The notes beneath the pieces are model-generated. The model worked only from the letters and a program-made list of their open reading frames with translations, did not search any database and was not told the origin of the DNA. Positions 36,536 through 44,839 of a stretch of DNA of 64,000 nucleotides are shown piece after piece. How positions within the stretch are numbered: the stretch's first letter is position 1; each line of letters starts with the position of its first letter. A program made the translations under genes and the position numbers. Source of the stretch: Streptomyces albicerus (GTDB lineage: Bacteria; Actinomycetota; Actinomycetes; Streptomycetales; Streptomycetaceae). The stretch covers positions 168,532-232,531 of the forward strand of contig NZ_VWMY01000005.1 of NCBI RefSeq assembly GCF_008905045.1, given 5' to 3'.

Positions 36536-37138
36536 ATGCTCACGCGCCTCAGAGCGCTCACCGTGACCGGTGCCGTATGCGCTTCAACGTTCCTGGCCGC
36601 TCCGAACGCCCTCGCCGAAGTCGAACCCGGCGGCTGGACGTCCGTCTCGCCCACCTACAACGTGCAGGAGCGCGGCTGCGGACAGGTCGACGGCCTGACC
36701 TTCCGGCTCACCTGCTCCACGGCCGGCGGAGACCAGCGGGCCGAGCGACGGTACGCCACCTACACCGGAGGCACCCGGCAGTTCGAGGGCTACTTCCGGA
36801 TCAGCAGCCTCAGCGGCACCAGGATCAGCCTCAAGCAGACGTTCAACGAGTCCGCGGCGGGCCCGTACTTCATGCTCGCGGTCGAACGCGGCGGACGGCT
36901 GTACGCGGTCCACGGCGGGGACACGCTGTCGAACGCGGGCACGGTCGGAGCCACCGTCCGCGTCAACACCGTTCACCAGGTGGGCAGTTCGCACCGCACC
37001 TACATCAACGGCTCACTGCAGCACACGTATGCCAGCCCCGGCGGCAGCTTCTACGACAAGTTCGGCGCCTACCGGACCAACAGCGGCAACGGTCCGGCCA
37101 CCGTGGTGTGGAGCAACGTCCGCTTCTGGCGCAAGTAG
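36536..37138 (+). CDS. Secreted jelly-roll protein, polysaccharide lyase-like
   Basis: A 200-residue exported protein. The signal peptide covers 1-27 (ends ALA). The mature part has a beta-sandwich pattern with 'RQFEGYFRISSLSGTRISLKQTF' and a C-terminal 'YDKFGAYRTNSGNGPATVVW', reminiscent of alginate-lyase or glucuronan-lyase folds and carbohydrate-binding proteins. Catalytic residues cannot be assigned. It is followed after 10 nt by a lipoprotein gene, so both may be made together. Confidence 0.65.
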   Translation: MLTRLRALTVTGAVCASTFLAAPNALAEVEPGGWTSVSPTYNVQERGCGQVDGLTFRLTCSTAGGDQRAERRYATYTGGTRQFEGYFRISSLSGTRISLKQTFNESAAGPYFMLAVERGGRLYAVHGGDTLSNAGTVGATVRVNTVHQVGSSHRTYINGSLQHTYASPGGSFYDKFGAYRTNSGNGPATVVWSNVRFWRK

Positions 37139-37148
37139 CCAAGAACGC

Positions 37149-37895
37149 ATGAGTGTTCCCGTGCGCATCGCGGTGCCGACAGCGCTTGTCCTCGCCTTCG
37201 TGACGGCGCTGTCGGCCTGCTCCGCGACGCAGACGACAGACGAGGACGGCACCTCGAGTGCTGTGCTGCGTGCCGAGCGCGTCTCGCCGACCGACATCGA
37301 ACTGCGCTGGCAGGGCGGCGAGTCGGGCACCTCCGGTCACCTCCTCGAATTCGCGACGGAGGAGTCGGGTCCGTACACCGTCCTGCAGTACCTGTCACCG
37401 CAGGTGACGAACTACCGGCACCCTGACCTGATCCCCCGCACCACGTTCTTCTACCGGCTGCGCGCCTTTCGCGGTCCCGCCTCGGAGCCGGTGAGCGTCA
37501 CCCTGCCCGAGGGGGAGCTCACGGCAGCGGACGAGGAAGCCGGCCACGACTGGCTGCCCGCCCGCAAGGATCCGAAGCGGGCCGTCCCGGGTCGGCCCCT
37601 CCGGCTCACCGGTGCCGGAGCGCCCACCGATCTCAAGGCCGCGGTCAAGCATGCGAACGGCATCCTCTTCACCTGGACGGACCACGCCTCCGACGAGGCC
37701 GGCTTCCTGCTGGAGGCTCGCAGCCCGAACAGCTCCGGGTACGAACCCCTCGTGGTCCTCGATCCCGACATCAACTCCACCGGGCTGATCACCCTGCCCA
37801 CCGAGAAGGAGGCGTCGTACCGGATCCGCGCCTTCACCTACGGCGTGCGGTCGAACGTGGTCCATCTGACCACGGGCGAGTCCACCGATGAATGA
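37149..37895 (+). CDS. Lipoprotein with fibronectin type III-like domains
   Basis: A 248-residue lipoprotein. The lipobox LSAC gives Cys at 23. Two Fn3-like modules follow (about 35-120 and 155-245): 'VSPTDIELRWQGGESGTSGHLLEFA' with 'TFFYRLRAFRGPASEPV', and 'NGILFTWTDHASDEAGFLLEA' with 'SYRIRAFTYGVRSNVV'. These modules usually mediate binding at the cell surface. The ribosome site is weak, and coupling with the previous gene is plausible. The ligand is unknown. Confidence 0.75.
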   Translation: MSVPVRIAVPTALVLAFVTALSACSATQTTDEDGTSSAVLRAERVSPTDIELRWQGGESGTSGHLLEFATEESGPYTVLQYLSPQVTNYRHPDLIPRTTFFYRLRAFRGPASEPVSVTLPEGELTAADEEAGHDWLPARKDPKRAVPGRPLRLTGAGAPTDLKAAVKHANGILFTWTDHASDEAGFLLEARSPNSSGYEPLVVLDPDINSTGLITLPTEKEASYRIRAFTYGVRSNVVHLTTGESTDE

Positions 37896-37920
37896 CATGC
37901 CTGACACGGGCGGGAGCAGG

Positions 37921-38688
37921 ATGGTAGAAGCAGGGCATGACCATATGTTCCACCTCCACCGCCCCCTGCGCCCCCTGCACCTCTTCTCCGGCCGGCGCAC
38001 GATGACCGCGGGCATCGACACCCCCGACGGCAGGGGCCGAACCGGACTCGACCGGGTCGGCCTGGACCTGACGGGAAACCCCCGCGTCAAGGTCCGGGAC
38101 GTGAAACTGCTGTCCTGCCACTGGTACGTGGAGCGCACCACGACCTTCGACTTCCAGCACGCCGACGGCACCTGGTCCACCCAGGAGCGCGAGACGCACG
38201 ACCGCGGCAACGGCGCCACCATCCTGCTGTACGACGCCGAACGCGAAACCGTGCTGCTCACCCGGCAGTTCCGCTATCCCGTGTACGTGAACGGACACCC
38301 GGACGGGATGCTCGTCGAGACCCCCGGCGGACTGCTCGACGAAGATGACGAACATCCGGAGGTCGCCGTACGGCGCGAGGTCATCGAGGAGACCGGGCAC
38401 ACGGTCGGCGAGGTCCAGCGCGTCTTCGACGTCTACATGAGCCCGGGATCGGTCACAGAGCGCGTCACCTTCTACGCCGCCTCGTACGGACCGGCCACCC
38501 GCACCCACGAAGGCGGGGGCCTCGACGAGGAAGGCGAGGACATCGAGATCGTCGAACTGCCCTTCCGCCAGGCCCTCTCCATGATCCGCACCGGCGAGAT
38601 CGCCGACGCGAAGACCATCATGCTGTTGCAGTGGGCGGCACTGGAAGGGCCGTTCAGCGGGCCGGGGGGACCGTCACCTCGGGGTTAG
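37921..38688 (+). CDS. Nudix hydrolase (NudK/ADP-ribose pyrophosphatase-like)
   Basis: A 255-residue Nudix protein similar to GDP-mannose/ADP-ribose pyrophosphatases. The Nudix box is 'GGLLDEDDEHPEVAVRREVIEETG' in two parts, with the catalytic REVIEE intact, so activity is likely. 'KVRDVKLLSCHWYVERTTTFDF' begins the conserved domain at about residue 55. The start is uncertain: ATG 37921 has GGGAG upstream, while ATG 37888 would overlap the lipoprotein stop and ATG 38002 is closest to the domain. The exact substrate is unknown. Confidence 0.82.
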   Translation: MVEAGHDHMFHLHRPLRPLHLFSGRRTMTAGIDTPDGRGRTGLDRVGLDLTGNPRVKVRDVKLLSCHWYVERTTTFDFQHADGTWSTQERETHDRGNGATILLYDAERETVLLTRQFRYPVYVNGHPDGMLVETPGGLLDEDDEHPEVAVRREVIEETGHTVGEVQRVFDVYMSPGSVTERVTFYAASYGPATRTHEGGGLDEEGEDIEIVELPFRQALSMIRTGEIADAKTIMLLQWAALEGPFSGPGGPSPRG

Positions 38689-39086
38689 GACGTCCCATCG
38701 CGAACGTCGCCGCGCGGACGGCGCCGGGCCGGCTGACGAGGTCGGTGCAGTCTGCCCATTGGTCCACGCTGCCCACCAGGGGCAGCTCACGAAGTTCCGG
38801 GTCCGTGACGGTCTGCGCCAGGGCTTGGGCGAAGCGTTCGGCGTGCAGGACCAGGAAGGGACGTGCGTGGTAGAGCCGGCGCTTCGGGTCCACAGGGTTG
38901 GTCAGTCCCGATGCGTTCTGCAGCGAGGCAACAGTCTCGTAGGCATCGCCCAGATGCCCTTCCCGAGTGCGGTAGTCCGTCGCCGCCAGCACCCCGCGCA
39001 GTGACGGAGCGAGTGACTCGGCCGCCGCCAGTTGTCGGAACGCGCTGCCGAGCCACTTGCTGTAAGGGGCATAGCGGCGCTCCATC
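38654..39086 (-). pseudogene. DUF4037 gene, N-terminally truncated
   Basis: The residual frame carries the C-terminal half of DUF4037 proteins: 'MERRYAPYSKWLGSAF', then 'LYHARPFLVLHAERFAQAL' and 'LRELPLVGSVDQWADCT'. DUF4037 proteins are about 300-350 residues, with an N-terminal nucleotidyltransferase-like part that is absent here. Homology stops abruptly near 39086, where another frame with 'WEMESIGENYEEEIPQFNALF' begins. An IS5 remnant follows, so insertion and rearrangement probably cut the gene. Confidence 0.65.
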
Positions 39087-39179
39087 AATGAAAAGTGCGT
39101 TGAACTGGGGAATCTCCTCTTCGTAGTTCTCACCGATCGACTCCATTTCCCAGCTCATGTGCCCTGGATGTGCCTTGGG

Positions 39180-39522
39180 GCTCTCGCTCGTGGGCTGGAC
39201 GGGTCCCGCTGCGCGATCGACTCCGTCAGCGTCCGCGCCCTCAAAGGGGGCATCTGACGGGACCGAATCCGATCGTGGCAAGAACGGATCGCAGATCCAC
39301 CTCGACCGCCACGGGTTGCCCCTGTCGATCGGCATCTCCGCAGCGAACCCCTACGACAGCCAGGCCCTCTTCCCCCTGGTCCGGGGCATACCGCCCATCC
39401 GCTCACGTCGCGCCCCCGGCGCCGACGACCCGGCAAGCTACACGGAGACAAGGGCTACGACTACCGGCACCTGCGGCTCTGGCTGTTCTCCCGCGGCATC
39501 CCGCACCGGCACATAACTCATA
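39180..39522 (+). mobile_element. Decayed IS5-family transposase
   Basis: Three frames together give the DDE transposase: 'LDGSRCAIDSVSVRALKGG' (first Asp), stop, then 'DRGKNGSQIHLDRHGLPLSIG' with 'NPYDSQALFPLVRGIPPI', then 'PGKLHGDKGYDYRHLRLWL' (second Asp). Two frameshifts and a stop make it inactive. No terminal repeats could be recognised. It marks the left border of the Nudix-nucleosidase operon. Confidence 0.72.
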
Positions 39523-39893
39523 AATCCCTGCACACCCCCCACCTCCAACTCCGCTCCCTGATGCATGAGAGGGAATCCCTCGGCATCGAACAACTGACGA
39601 AGACCACTCACTCCCGCTTCCGAGCGACCACCGACATAGCCCCGGCCTCCACACTCCACCACCACTGGGTCATCGCAGCCGCCCGAGCCGTGCCTCACCG
39701 ACGTGGACACACCCCCGTCTGCCCCCAGGCAGCACTCCACACCTTCCTGGAATGCGAGTACCCGTTCCCGAGCCGCTCCGAGTCAACACCGAACAAGCAG
39801 GCCACGATCGGCCCGCGCCTGGCTGCGGAGCGGATTACGAGTTGACCGTTCGTGGCGCTCCGCCATGAAGCACCAGCGGCCTCTGTGGCGTTC
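39523..39893. other. Unassigned sequence between IS remnant and operon
   Basis: An open plus-strand frame runs to 39845 but shows no family features and an irregular composition. It may be remnant DNA from the IS insertion. I see no promoter or RNA gene apart from the palindrome that begins at 39894. Confidence 0.4.
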
Positions 39894-39926
39894 TTCTTGT
39901 CAAATTGACAAGAACCGAAGTACCGT
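39894..39926 (+). promoter_or_regulatory. Perfect 21-bp palindrome and leaderless promoter of the operon
   Basis: TTCTTGTCAA (39894-39903) and its exact complement (39905-39914) surround one base. It overlaps a -35-like TTGTCA (39897-39902), with TACCGT (39921-39926) 18 bp further. Transcription would start at about ATG 39934, with no ribosome site, so the first gene is probably leaderless. The Nudix-type regulator encoded next is the natural ligand-controlled repressor. Confidence 0.6.
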
Positions 39927-39933
39927 AAGTGGC

Positions 39934-40677
39934 ATGCAAGTTGACGAGTGGTCACCCCCGCCCGTGCTACTGACGGTCGATCTCGTGATCCTGACGCTGC
40001 GTGAGGGGCGACTGTGTGTCCTGCTCGTGGAGCGGGGCGAAGATCCTTTTCAGGGCATGCCGGCTCTGCCCGGCGGATTCCTCAATCACGCTGGTGAGGA
40101 GATCCTGGACGCTGCCCACCGTGAATTGAGTGAGGAAACCGCTCTGGTTGCCGGGTCGGTGCATCTTGAACAGTTGGCCACCTACGGGGACGCAGGCCGT
40201 GATCCACGGGGACGGGTCGTTTCCGTGGCCCACTTGGCGATCGCGCCGGGACTCCCCGAACCGGTCGCGGGAACGGATGCCATGGATGCTGCGTGGGTTC
40301 CCGCGGACTCCGTCCTGTCCGGTGAGGTGGAACTGGCCTTCGATCACCGCCGGATCGTGACGGACGGAATCGAGCGTGCGCGAACCAAGCTCGAATTCTC
40401 GGCACTGGCCACGGCATTCTGCGGAGAAATCTTCACCATAGTCGAGTTGCAGCGGGTGTACGAGGCGGTTTGGGGCACCGAACTCGACACCCGTAATTTC
40501 TACCGGAAAGTCCAGGCCGTAAAGGGATTCATCGTCCCCGCCGGCTCGGGACGTAGGAGCACAGGAGGACGGCCCGCGCGGCTGTACCGGGCCGGGCCGA
40601 AGACGGTGTTGCTCCCGCCACTGATCCGACCTGTGCCGTCCACGACGGAAGAGGACACGAGAGAGGAAGGGGATTAG
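39934..40677 (+). CDS. Nudix-domain transcription regulator (NrtR-like)
   Basis: A 247-residue protein. The Nudix domain (about 8-140) has 'LPGGFLNHAGEEILDAAHRE' followed by LSEETAL. Compared with a catalytic box, there is one extra residue before the first Glu, and the last Gly is Ala, so hydrolysis is doubtful. The C-terminus (about 150-225) is a winged helix as in NrtR: 'IFTIVELQRVYEAVWG', 'DTRNFYRKVQAVKGF' and 'GRPARLYRAG'. NrtR proteins sense ADP-ribose-type nucleotides. It abuts the nucleosidase gene (TAG directly followed by ATG) and lies behind a perfect palindrome. Confidence 0.83.
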   Translation: MQVDEWSPPPVLLTVDLVILTLREGRLCVLLVERGEDPFQGMPALPGGFLNHAGEEILDAAHRELSEETALVAGSVHLEQLATYGDAGRDPRGRVVSVAHLAIAPGLPEPVAGTDAMDAAWVPADSVLSGEVELAFDHRRIVTDGIERARTKLEFSALATAFCGEIFTIVELQRVYEAVWGTELDTRNFYRKVQAVKGFIVPAGSGRRSTGGRPARLYRAGPKTVLLPPLIRPVPSTTEEDTREEGD

Positions 40678-41841
40678 ATGTCGAAAGACCTGGTGGTGAT
40701 TCTCACCGCCCTCAATCTCGAGTACCAGGCTGTGCGCCGGAAACTGGCCAGTCCGCAGGTGCACCGTCATGAGCGTGGGACGCGGTTCGAAGTGGGAACC
40801 GTGCAGGGCACTTCATGTCGTGTCGCGCTCGCTCTGACGAACAAAGGGAATCATTCCGCCGCGGTGATCGCTGAGCGCGCGATACAGGAGTTTTCGCCGG
40901 TGGCCGTGTTGTTCGTCGGCGTCGCCGGTGCCCTGTGGGACACCGCCAGGCTGGGCGACGTGGTGATGGCGACACACGTGTACGCCTATCACGGCGGGAC
41001 CAGCGAAGACGACGGACTCAAGGCCCGTCCCCGGGTGTGGGAGGCGGCGCACGGCATCAGCCAGATCGGCTCGCATCTTGCTCGCGTGAACGACTGGGCC
41101 GACGACACGGCTGGTCATGGGGGCGCGCCGCAGGTGCACTTCGGCGCGATCGCCGCCGGCGAGGTCGTACAGAACTCGACGATCTCGGCCGAGGCGCGGT
41201 GGATCCGGCAGCACTACAACGACGCGCTCGCGATTGAGATGGAGGCCGCCGGTGTGGCGCAGGCCGGTCATCTCAACGGGGCGCCGGTGGCCGTCATCCG
41301 GGGAATCAGCGACCGGGCGGACGGTACGAAGAGCAGCGCGAAGGACCGTAACTCGCAACCACGGGCCGCGGTGAACGCGGCGGCGTTCGCCGCACGGCTG
41401 GCCGTGGAACTGGTGGGAGAACAGGAGCAGATCGCAATGTCCCAGGCAGACAGGGCCCATACGGCCGACAGGCATAAAGGGCACGTCAGCAACACCGCCC
41501 ATAACAGCACCGTTGGCATTATGGCCGGATCGGTCAACGAGAGCAGCGTCTACTTGCACGCGGACCCGAAGGTGACCAGTCCGGCGGACCTTGTCGCGGA
41601 ACTGGACGGTTTCCGTGAGCACCTGAAGCGTCACCACGCCGAGGGCACCCTCGACGAGGACACCTACCGAGAGGCACTGGCCGAGCTGGGCTTTGCCCGC
41701 CGGGCGGCAAGGGAGAAGACTCCCGAATCGTCCAAGAGGGCGACCATGGCATTAAAGAGGTTACGCGGTCTGACCGCAGAGTTTCCCGAGCTGGTGGCCA
41801 GACTGGCACCACTGGTTGTTGCGGCGGGTGACTTGTCATGA
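40678..41841 (+). CDS. MTA/SAH nucleosidase-like phosphorylase with C-terminal helical extension
   Basis: A 387-residue protein. Residues 1-250 are a PNP/UDP phosphorylase-type domain: 'AVLFVGVAGALWDTARLGDVV', 'AIEMEAAGVAQAGHLNG' (nucleoside-binding EME) and 'VIRGISDRADG' (catalytic Asp). So it probably cleaves or binds a nucleoside. Residues about 265-290 hold the motif 'NSTVGIMAGSVNESSVYLHAD', shared with the next protein. The rest is a charged helical domain ('PADLVAELDGFREHLKRHH'). It overlaps the next gene by 4 nt (ATGA). As a stand-alone enzyme it would not need these extensions. Confidence 0.85.
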   Translation: MSKDLVVILTALNLEYQAVRRKLASPQVHRHERGTRFEVGTVQGTSCRVALALTNKGNHSAAVIAERAIQEFSPVAVLFVGVAGALWDTARLGDVVMATHVYAYHGGTSEDDGLKARPRVWEAAHGISQIGSHLARVNDWADDTAGHGGAPQVHFGAIAAGEVVQNSTISAEARWIRQHYNDALAIEMEAAGVAQAGHLNGAPVAVIRGISDRADGTKSSAKDRNSQPRAAVNAAAFAARLAVELVGEQEQIAMSQADRAHTADRHKGHVSNTAHNSTVGIMAGSVNESSVYLHADPKVTSPADLVAELDGFREHLKRHHAEGTLDEDTYREALAELGFARRAAREKTPESSKRATMALKRLRGLTAEFPELVARLAPLVVAAGDLS

Positions 41842-43829
41842 ACGACGGCAGCAGTGGCACGCACAATTCGGCCGCATACGGCTCCACCGTCGGAATCCAG
41901 GCCGAGACCGTACACAACTCCACCGTCAACATCGTTCATCCGGATGCATCGCCTCAGGAAAAGTACAAGGTCGGTGTGCGGTTCCTGGAGGATGGCGTCC
42001 CCAGCCGTGCTCGCGACATGATCAGTGACGCGATCGCCCACGGGCACGACAACGCGGAGGTCCGTTTCCACTGGGTGCTTGCCATGCTCAGTGCACGCGC
42101 CTACCACGACCTCGGCACCGAAGAACGCCAGCGGCTGCACCATGCCTCCGGGCTCATAGGGAGCTACGCCGAGGGAGAGTGGAAGGACGCTCTGCGCGTC
42201 GTTTTCGAGCTGCTGGCGATGCTCAGCACTGCGGACGGCGAAACAGGACGCGTACTGGAGCGGTTGCGAGCCCTGTCACCGCGCCAGCGTGACGAGATCC
42301 TCCACCACCTCGACCTCGTACTCACCGGAGGGCTGAAGGACAGCCTGTGGGCCGAGTACCGCGAGCGGGCCGAGGCAACTCGCTTCGGCAACGACCGGGT
42401 CCAACGGGTCTGGGCCTATTTCGAACCCGACCCCATCGGGCCACGGGCCCTGCCGCCCCGTCCGAGCACCGCTGCTGCCGCCCGGACAGCCCTCCCCGTC
42501 CGCGCCGGCCTGTTCGTCGTCGCCGCCGCATTCCTCTGGATCTTGGCGCTGGTCGCGGATCCGGCTGCGGCAGTCATCGAGTTACTGGTGGCGCTCGGTG
42601 CGGGCCTGACTGCGGCTCACTTCGGCCCCCGATGGTGGTACCAGGAACATCATCTGAAGGCCAAGAAGCGTGAGTCCCACATCTCGCACACGGGCGCCCC
42701 TGCCTCTACTGGGGACGGGTTCACCAACCGCGTCCGTCATTCGTTCGACCACTACTTCAGTACCCGCGTGCCACACGGATTCGCCCCGCACGAATGGCTC
42801 GGCCATACCGTCCACATCCGCAACAGCCTCGTCGCCGAGATCGCGCTTCTCTACCGCGAGAGCCGAATCAGCGTGGACCGGGTCAACTGGCTGATCCGCT
42901 ATCTCGCTGAGGACGCCCGAGACCGCCACAGCAACGGCACTCTGTTCGATCACCGCCACCAGAACCAGACGTCGGCGGTGGCGGTGGCGAAGGCGCTGTG
43001 CGTGGTCGCCCTCACCACTCTCGGCATCATGACTCTGGCCCTGCTCGGAGCAGTGGCCTCAGGTGCCGGCGCGTCGCAGATGCTGCTGGCCATCCTGGCC
43101 GTAGGCGTTGCGGTCTGGTCCGGACGCGCGGCTGCGTCCTCGTGGCTGGAGGCTCGGGGTGAAGAGCGCCGAATGGCCGAGGAAACCCAGGAATATCAAG
43201 AGCGGCTGACCGCGCGGCAAGGCGCGTACCAGAACTGGAAGTCGTTCCTGGACACCACGCGACCCAGTGAGCTGGAAATGGAGACCTGGCTCACCTGCGA
43301 CAAGACGCTGTTCGTTGACGAAGCACTCCGCCACTACCAGCTCACCTGGCGCGACCTGATCACCCACACCATCCTGATGACACCCGCACGCCCCTACAAG
43401 CGAGGGCGTGTGAAGGGCGGTCCTTGGCGATACTCGCGCTACAGCTTCCGTCTTTTCCTGGTCACACAGGATGGCGTTCGTGAAATCAGCACGGAATTCG
43501 ATTTTACCGACGCAAAACGCGGGAACGAGCAGCGAAGCAACTACAGGTTCGACGCGTTGTCCTCGGTACAGGTCACAGAACGCGCCCATGTCGGATACGA
43601 CCTGGAGCTCGTCCTCACCAACGGGCCGGCCAGGAATATTCGTGTCAAAGACGCCGACACCCATCAACTGGCGCCGGACGAAAACGCGGAGGAAATCGCC
43701 GAAATCAACCTCAATTCGGCTGGTTTCATCCACACCTTCCGTCTCCTGGAAGGAATCGCGGCGGACGGAAAGGGTTGGATCGAACGAAACAACCCGAACA
43801 ACCTGCCGCCCTTCCGTGCTGCCGACTGA
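41838..43829 (+). CDS. Large membrane protein with N-terminal adaptor motif
   Basis: A 663-residue protein, not recognised as a named family. Residues 1-35 carry 'GSTVGIQAETVHNSTVNIVH', the same motif type as in the nucleosidase. Residues about 38-190 are helical with a TPR-like look ('KYKVGVRFLEDGVPSRARDM'). Two hydrophobic pairs lie near 215-260 and 375-430. The long C-terminus (about 440-663) is soluble and beta-rich, with 'YSRYSFRLFLVTQDGVREIS'. It could be the membrane effector or sensor. Its ATG overlaps the nucleosidase stop, showing coupled translation. Confidence 0.75.
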   Translation: MNDGSSGTHNSAAYGSTVGIQAETVHNSTVNIVHPDASPQEKYKVGVRFLEDGVPSRARDMISDAIAHGHDNAEVRFHWVLAMLSARAYHDLGTEERQRLHHASGLIGSYAEGEWKDALRVVFELLAMLSTADGETGRVLERLRALSPRQRDEILHHLDLVLTGGLKDSLWAEYRERAEATRFGNDRVQRVWAYFEPDPIGPRALPPRPSTAAAARTALPVRAGLFVVAAAFLWILALVADPAAAVIELLVALGAGLTAAHFGPRWWYQEHHLKAKKRESHISHTGAPASTGDGFTNRVRHSFDHYFSTRVPHGFAPHEWLGHTVHIRNSLVAEIALLYRESRISVDRVNWLIRYLAEDARDRHSNGTLFDHRHQNQTSAVAVAKALCVVALTTLGIMTLALLGAVASGAGASQMLLAILAVGVAVWSGRAAASSWLEARGEERRMAEETQEYQERLTARQGAYQNWKSFLDTTRPSELEMETWLTCDKTLFVDEALRHYQLTWRDLITHTILMTPARPYKRGRVKGGPWRYSRYSFRLFLVTQDGVREISTEFDFTDAKRGNEQRSNYRFDALSSVQVTERAHVGYDLELVLTNGPARNIRVKDADTHQLAPDENAEEIAEINLNSAGFIHTFRLLEGIAADGKGWIERNNPNNLPPFRAAD

Positions 43830-43916
43830 GTCTTCCGGGCCCTCAGGGCGGGCAGGGGCCGAAGCGCCGGAGCCTGCCCGCCCACTCATCAGCCCAGCCG
43901 GAACCCGAGCTTAGGA

Positions 43917-44456
43917 ATGGCCGTGGCCGCCACTGAGGACGTCACCGAGAGCAGACTGCTGCTGGCCGAGTACGACCGCATCAAGGAGGAGCAGAGAACC
44001 CGGATTGGCTTCCGTGACAACCTGCTCTACTTCACGCTCGCCGCGTCCACCGCGGTCCTGGCGGTCACTGTCCAGAGCAGGCAGGCTCAACTGCTGCTCG
44101 CCGTCCCTGTGATCTGCCTGGTCCTGGGCTGGACCTACCTGGTCAACGACCAGAAGATCTCGGCGGTCGGCTGCTACATCCGCGACCAGCTGGGACCGCG
44201 GCTGGCCGAGCTCAGCGGCGCCCACGGCGCAGTGTTCGGCTGGGAGATCTACCACCGCGACGATGCGAGCCGCACCACACGTAAGCGACTACAGACCGCT
44301 GTGGATTTGTTCACGTACTTGGCCTTGCCGATGATCTGCGTGACCGCATTCTGGTGCTCTCCCGCCGTCGAGCCTTTACTCGTGATCGTCTCCCTCGCAC
44401 AGACACTTGCCCTGGCCGTACTGGGCTGGCAGTTCCTGCGCTATGCGGAGCGGTAG
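43917..44456 (+). CDS. Small four-helix membrane protein
   Basis: A 179-residue protein. A charged N-terminal helix, 'LLAEYDRIKEEQRTRIGFRD', leads to two membrane helices ('LLYFTLAASTAVLAV', 'LLLAVPVICLVLGWTYLV'), an amphipathic linker and two more helices at the end. The layout (helix, 2TM, linker, 2TM) resembles membrane effectors seen in bacterial conflict systems, such as SLATT-like proteins, but I cannot assign it. It follows the large membrane protein by 87 nt and precedes a strong terminator, so it is the last gene of the operon. Confidence 0.75.
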   Translation: MAVAATEDVTESRLLLAEYDRIKEEQRTRIGFRDNLLYFTLAASTAVLAVTVQSRQAQLLLAVPVICLVLGWTYLVNDQKISAVGCYIRDQLGPRLAELSGAHGAVFGWEIYHRDDASRTTRKRLQTAVDLFTYLALPMICVTAFWCSPAVEPLLVIVSLAQTLALAVLGWQFLRYAER

Positions 44457-44839
44457 TGCTGCTCTACCGCCCCGCTTCACGTTCAATTCGCCGTCCCGGC
44501 CGGCACGGCCGAGTAACCGCCTCCGCGGCGCTGGGCTGCCCGCCGTGTAGCTCGGACCGTGCACCGGCTGCCGCCGGCTGAGGCGGCGCAACTACGTACG
44601 CCGAAGGGCCACACCGCTAACGGTGGGCCCTTCGGCATCGTGCCCGGTCAGGCACTGGCGGAGATACGAGACCCGAACTAATGAGGGAGCGCACCGTCCG
44701 TCATGTCCGACGGATACCGTCGCACCCGATCGGGATGGTGTCGCCGCCGAGCAGGAAGTGCCAGCGGATGTGTATGGCGCTTACGAGCGACTTGCGCGGG
44801 CCGGGTTCGACAGCCGTCTCGTCACTGGCTGACGGCGAC
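44457..44839. other. Intergenic region with terminator and no clear gene
   Basis: It contains the hairpin at 44600-44636. Beyond it a short plus-strand frame ending at 44832 reads 'VYGAYERLARAGFDSRLVTG', which could be a gene remnant but is not recognised. Nothing else is supported. Confidence 0.45.
44600..44636 (+). terminator. Strong hairpin at the end of the operon
   Basis: GCCGAAGGGCC (44600-44610) pairs exactly with GGCCCTTCGGC (44626-44636). CACCG and CGGTG extend the stem inside with a CTAA loop and one bulged base. No T-run follows. Confidence 0.8.

Noticed and set aside
44600..44636. A tRNA gene
   Set aside because: The sequence folds as one long hairpin and has no cloverleaf, anticodon loop or CCA-proximal stem.
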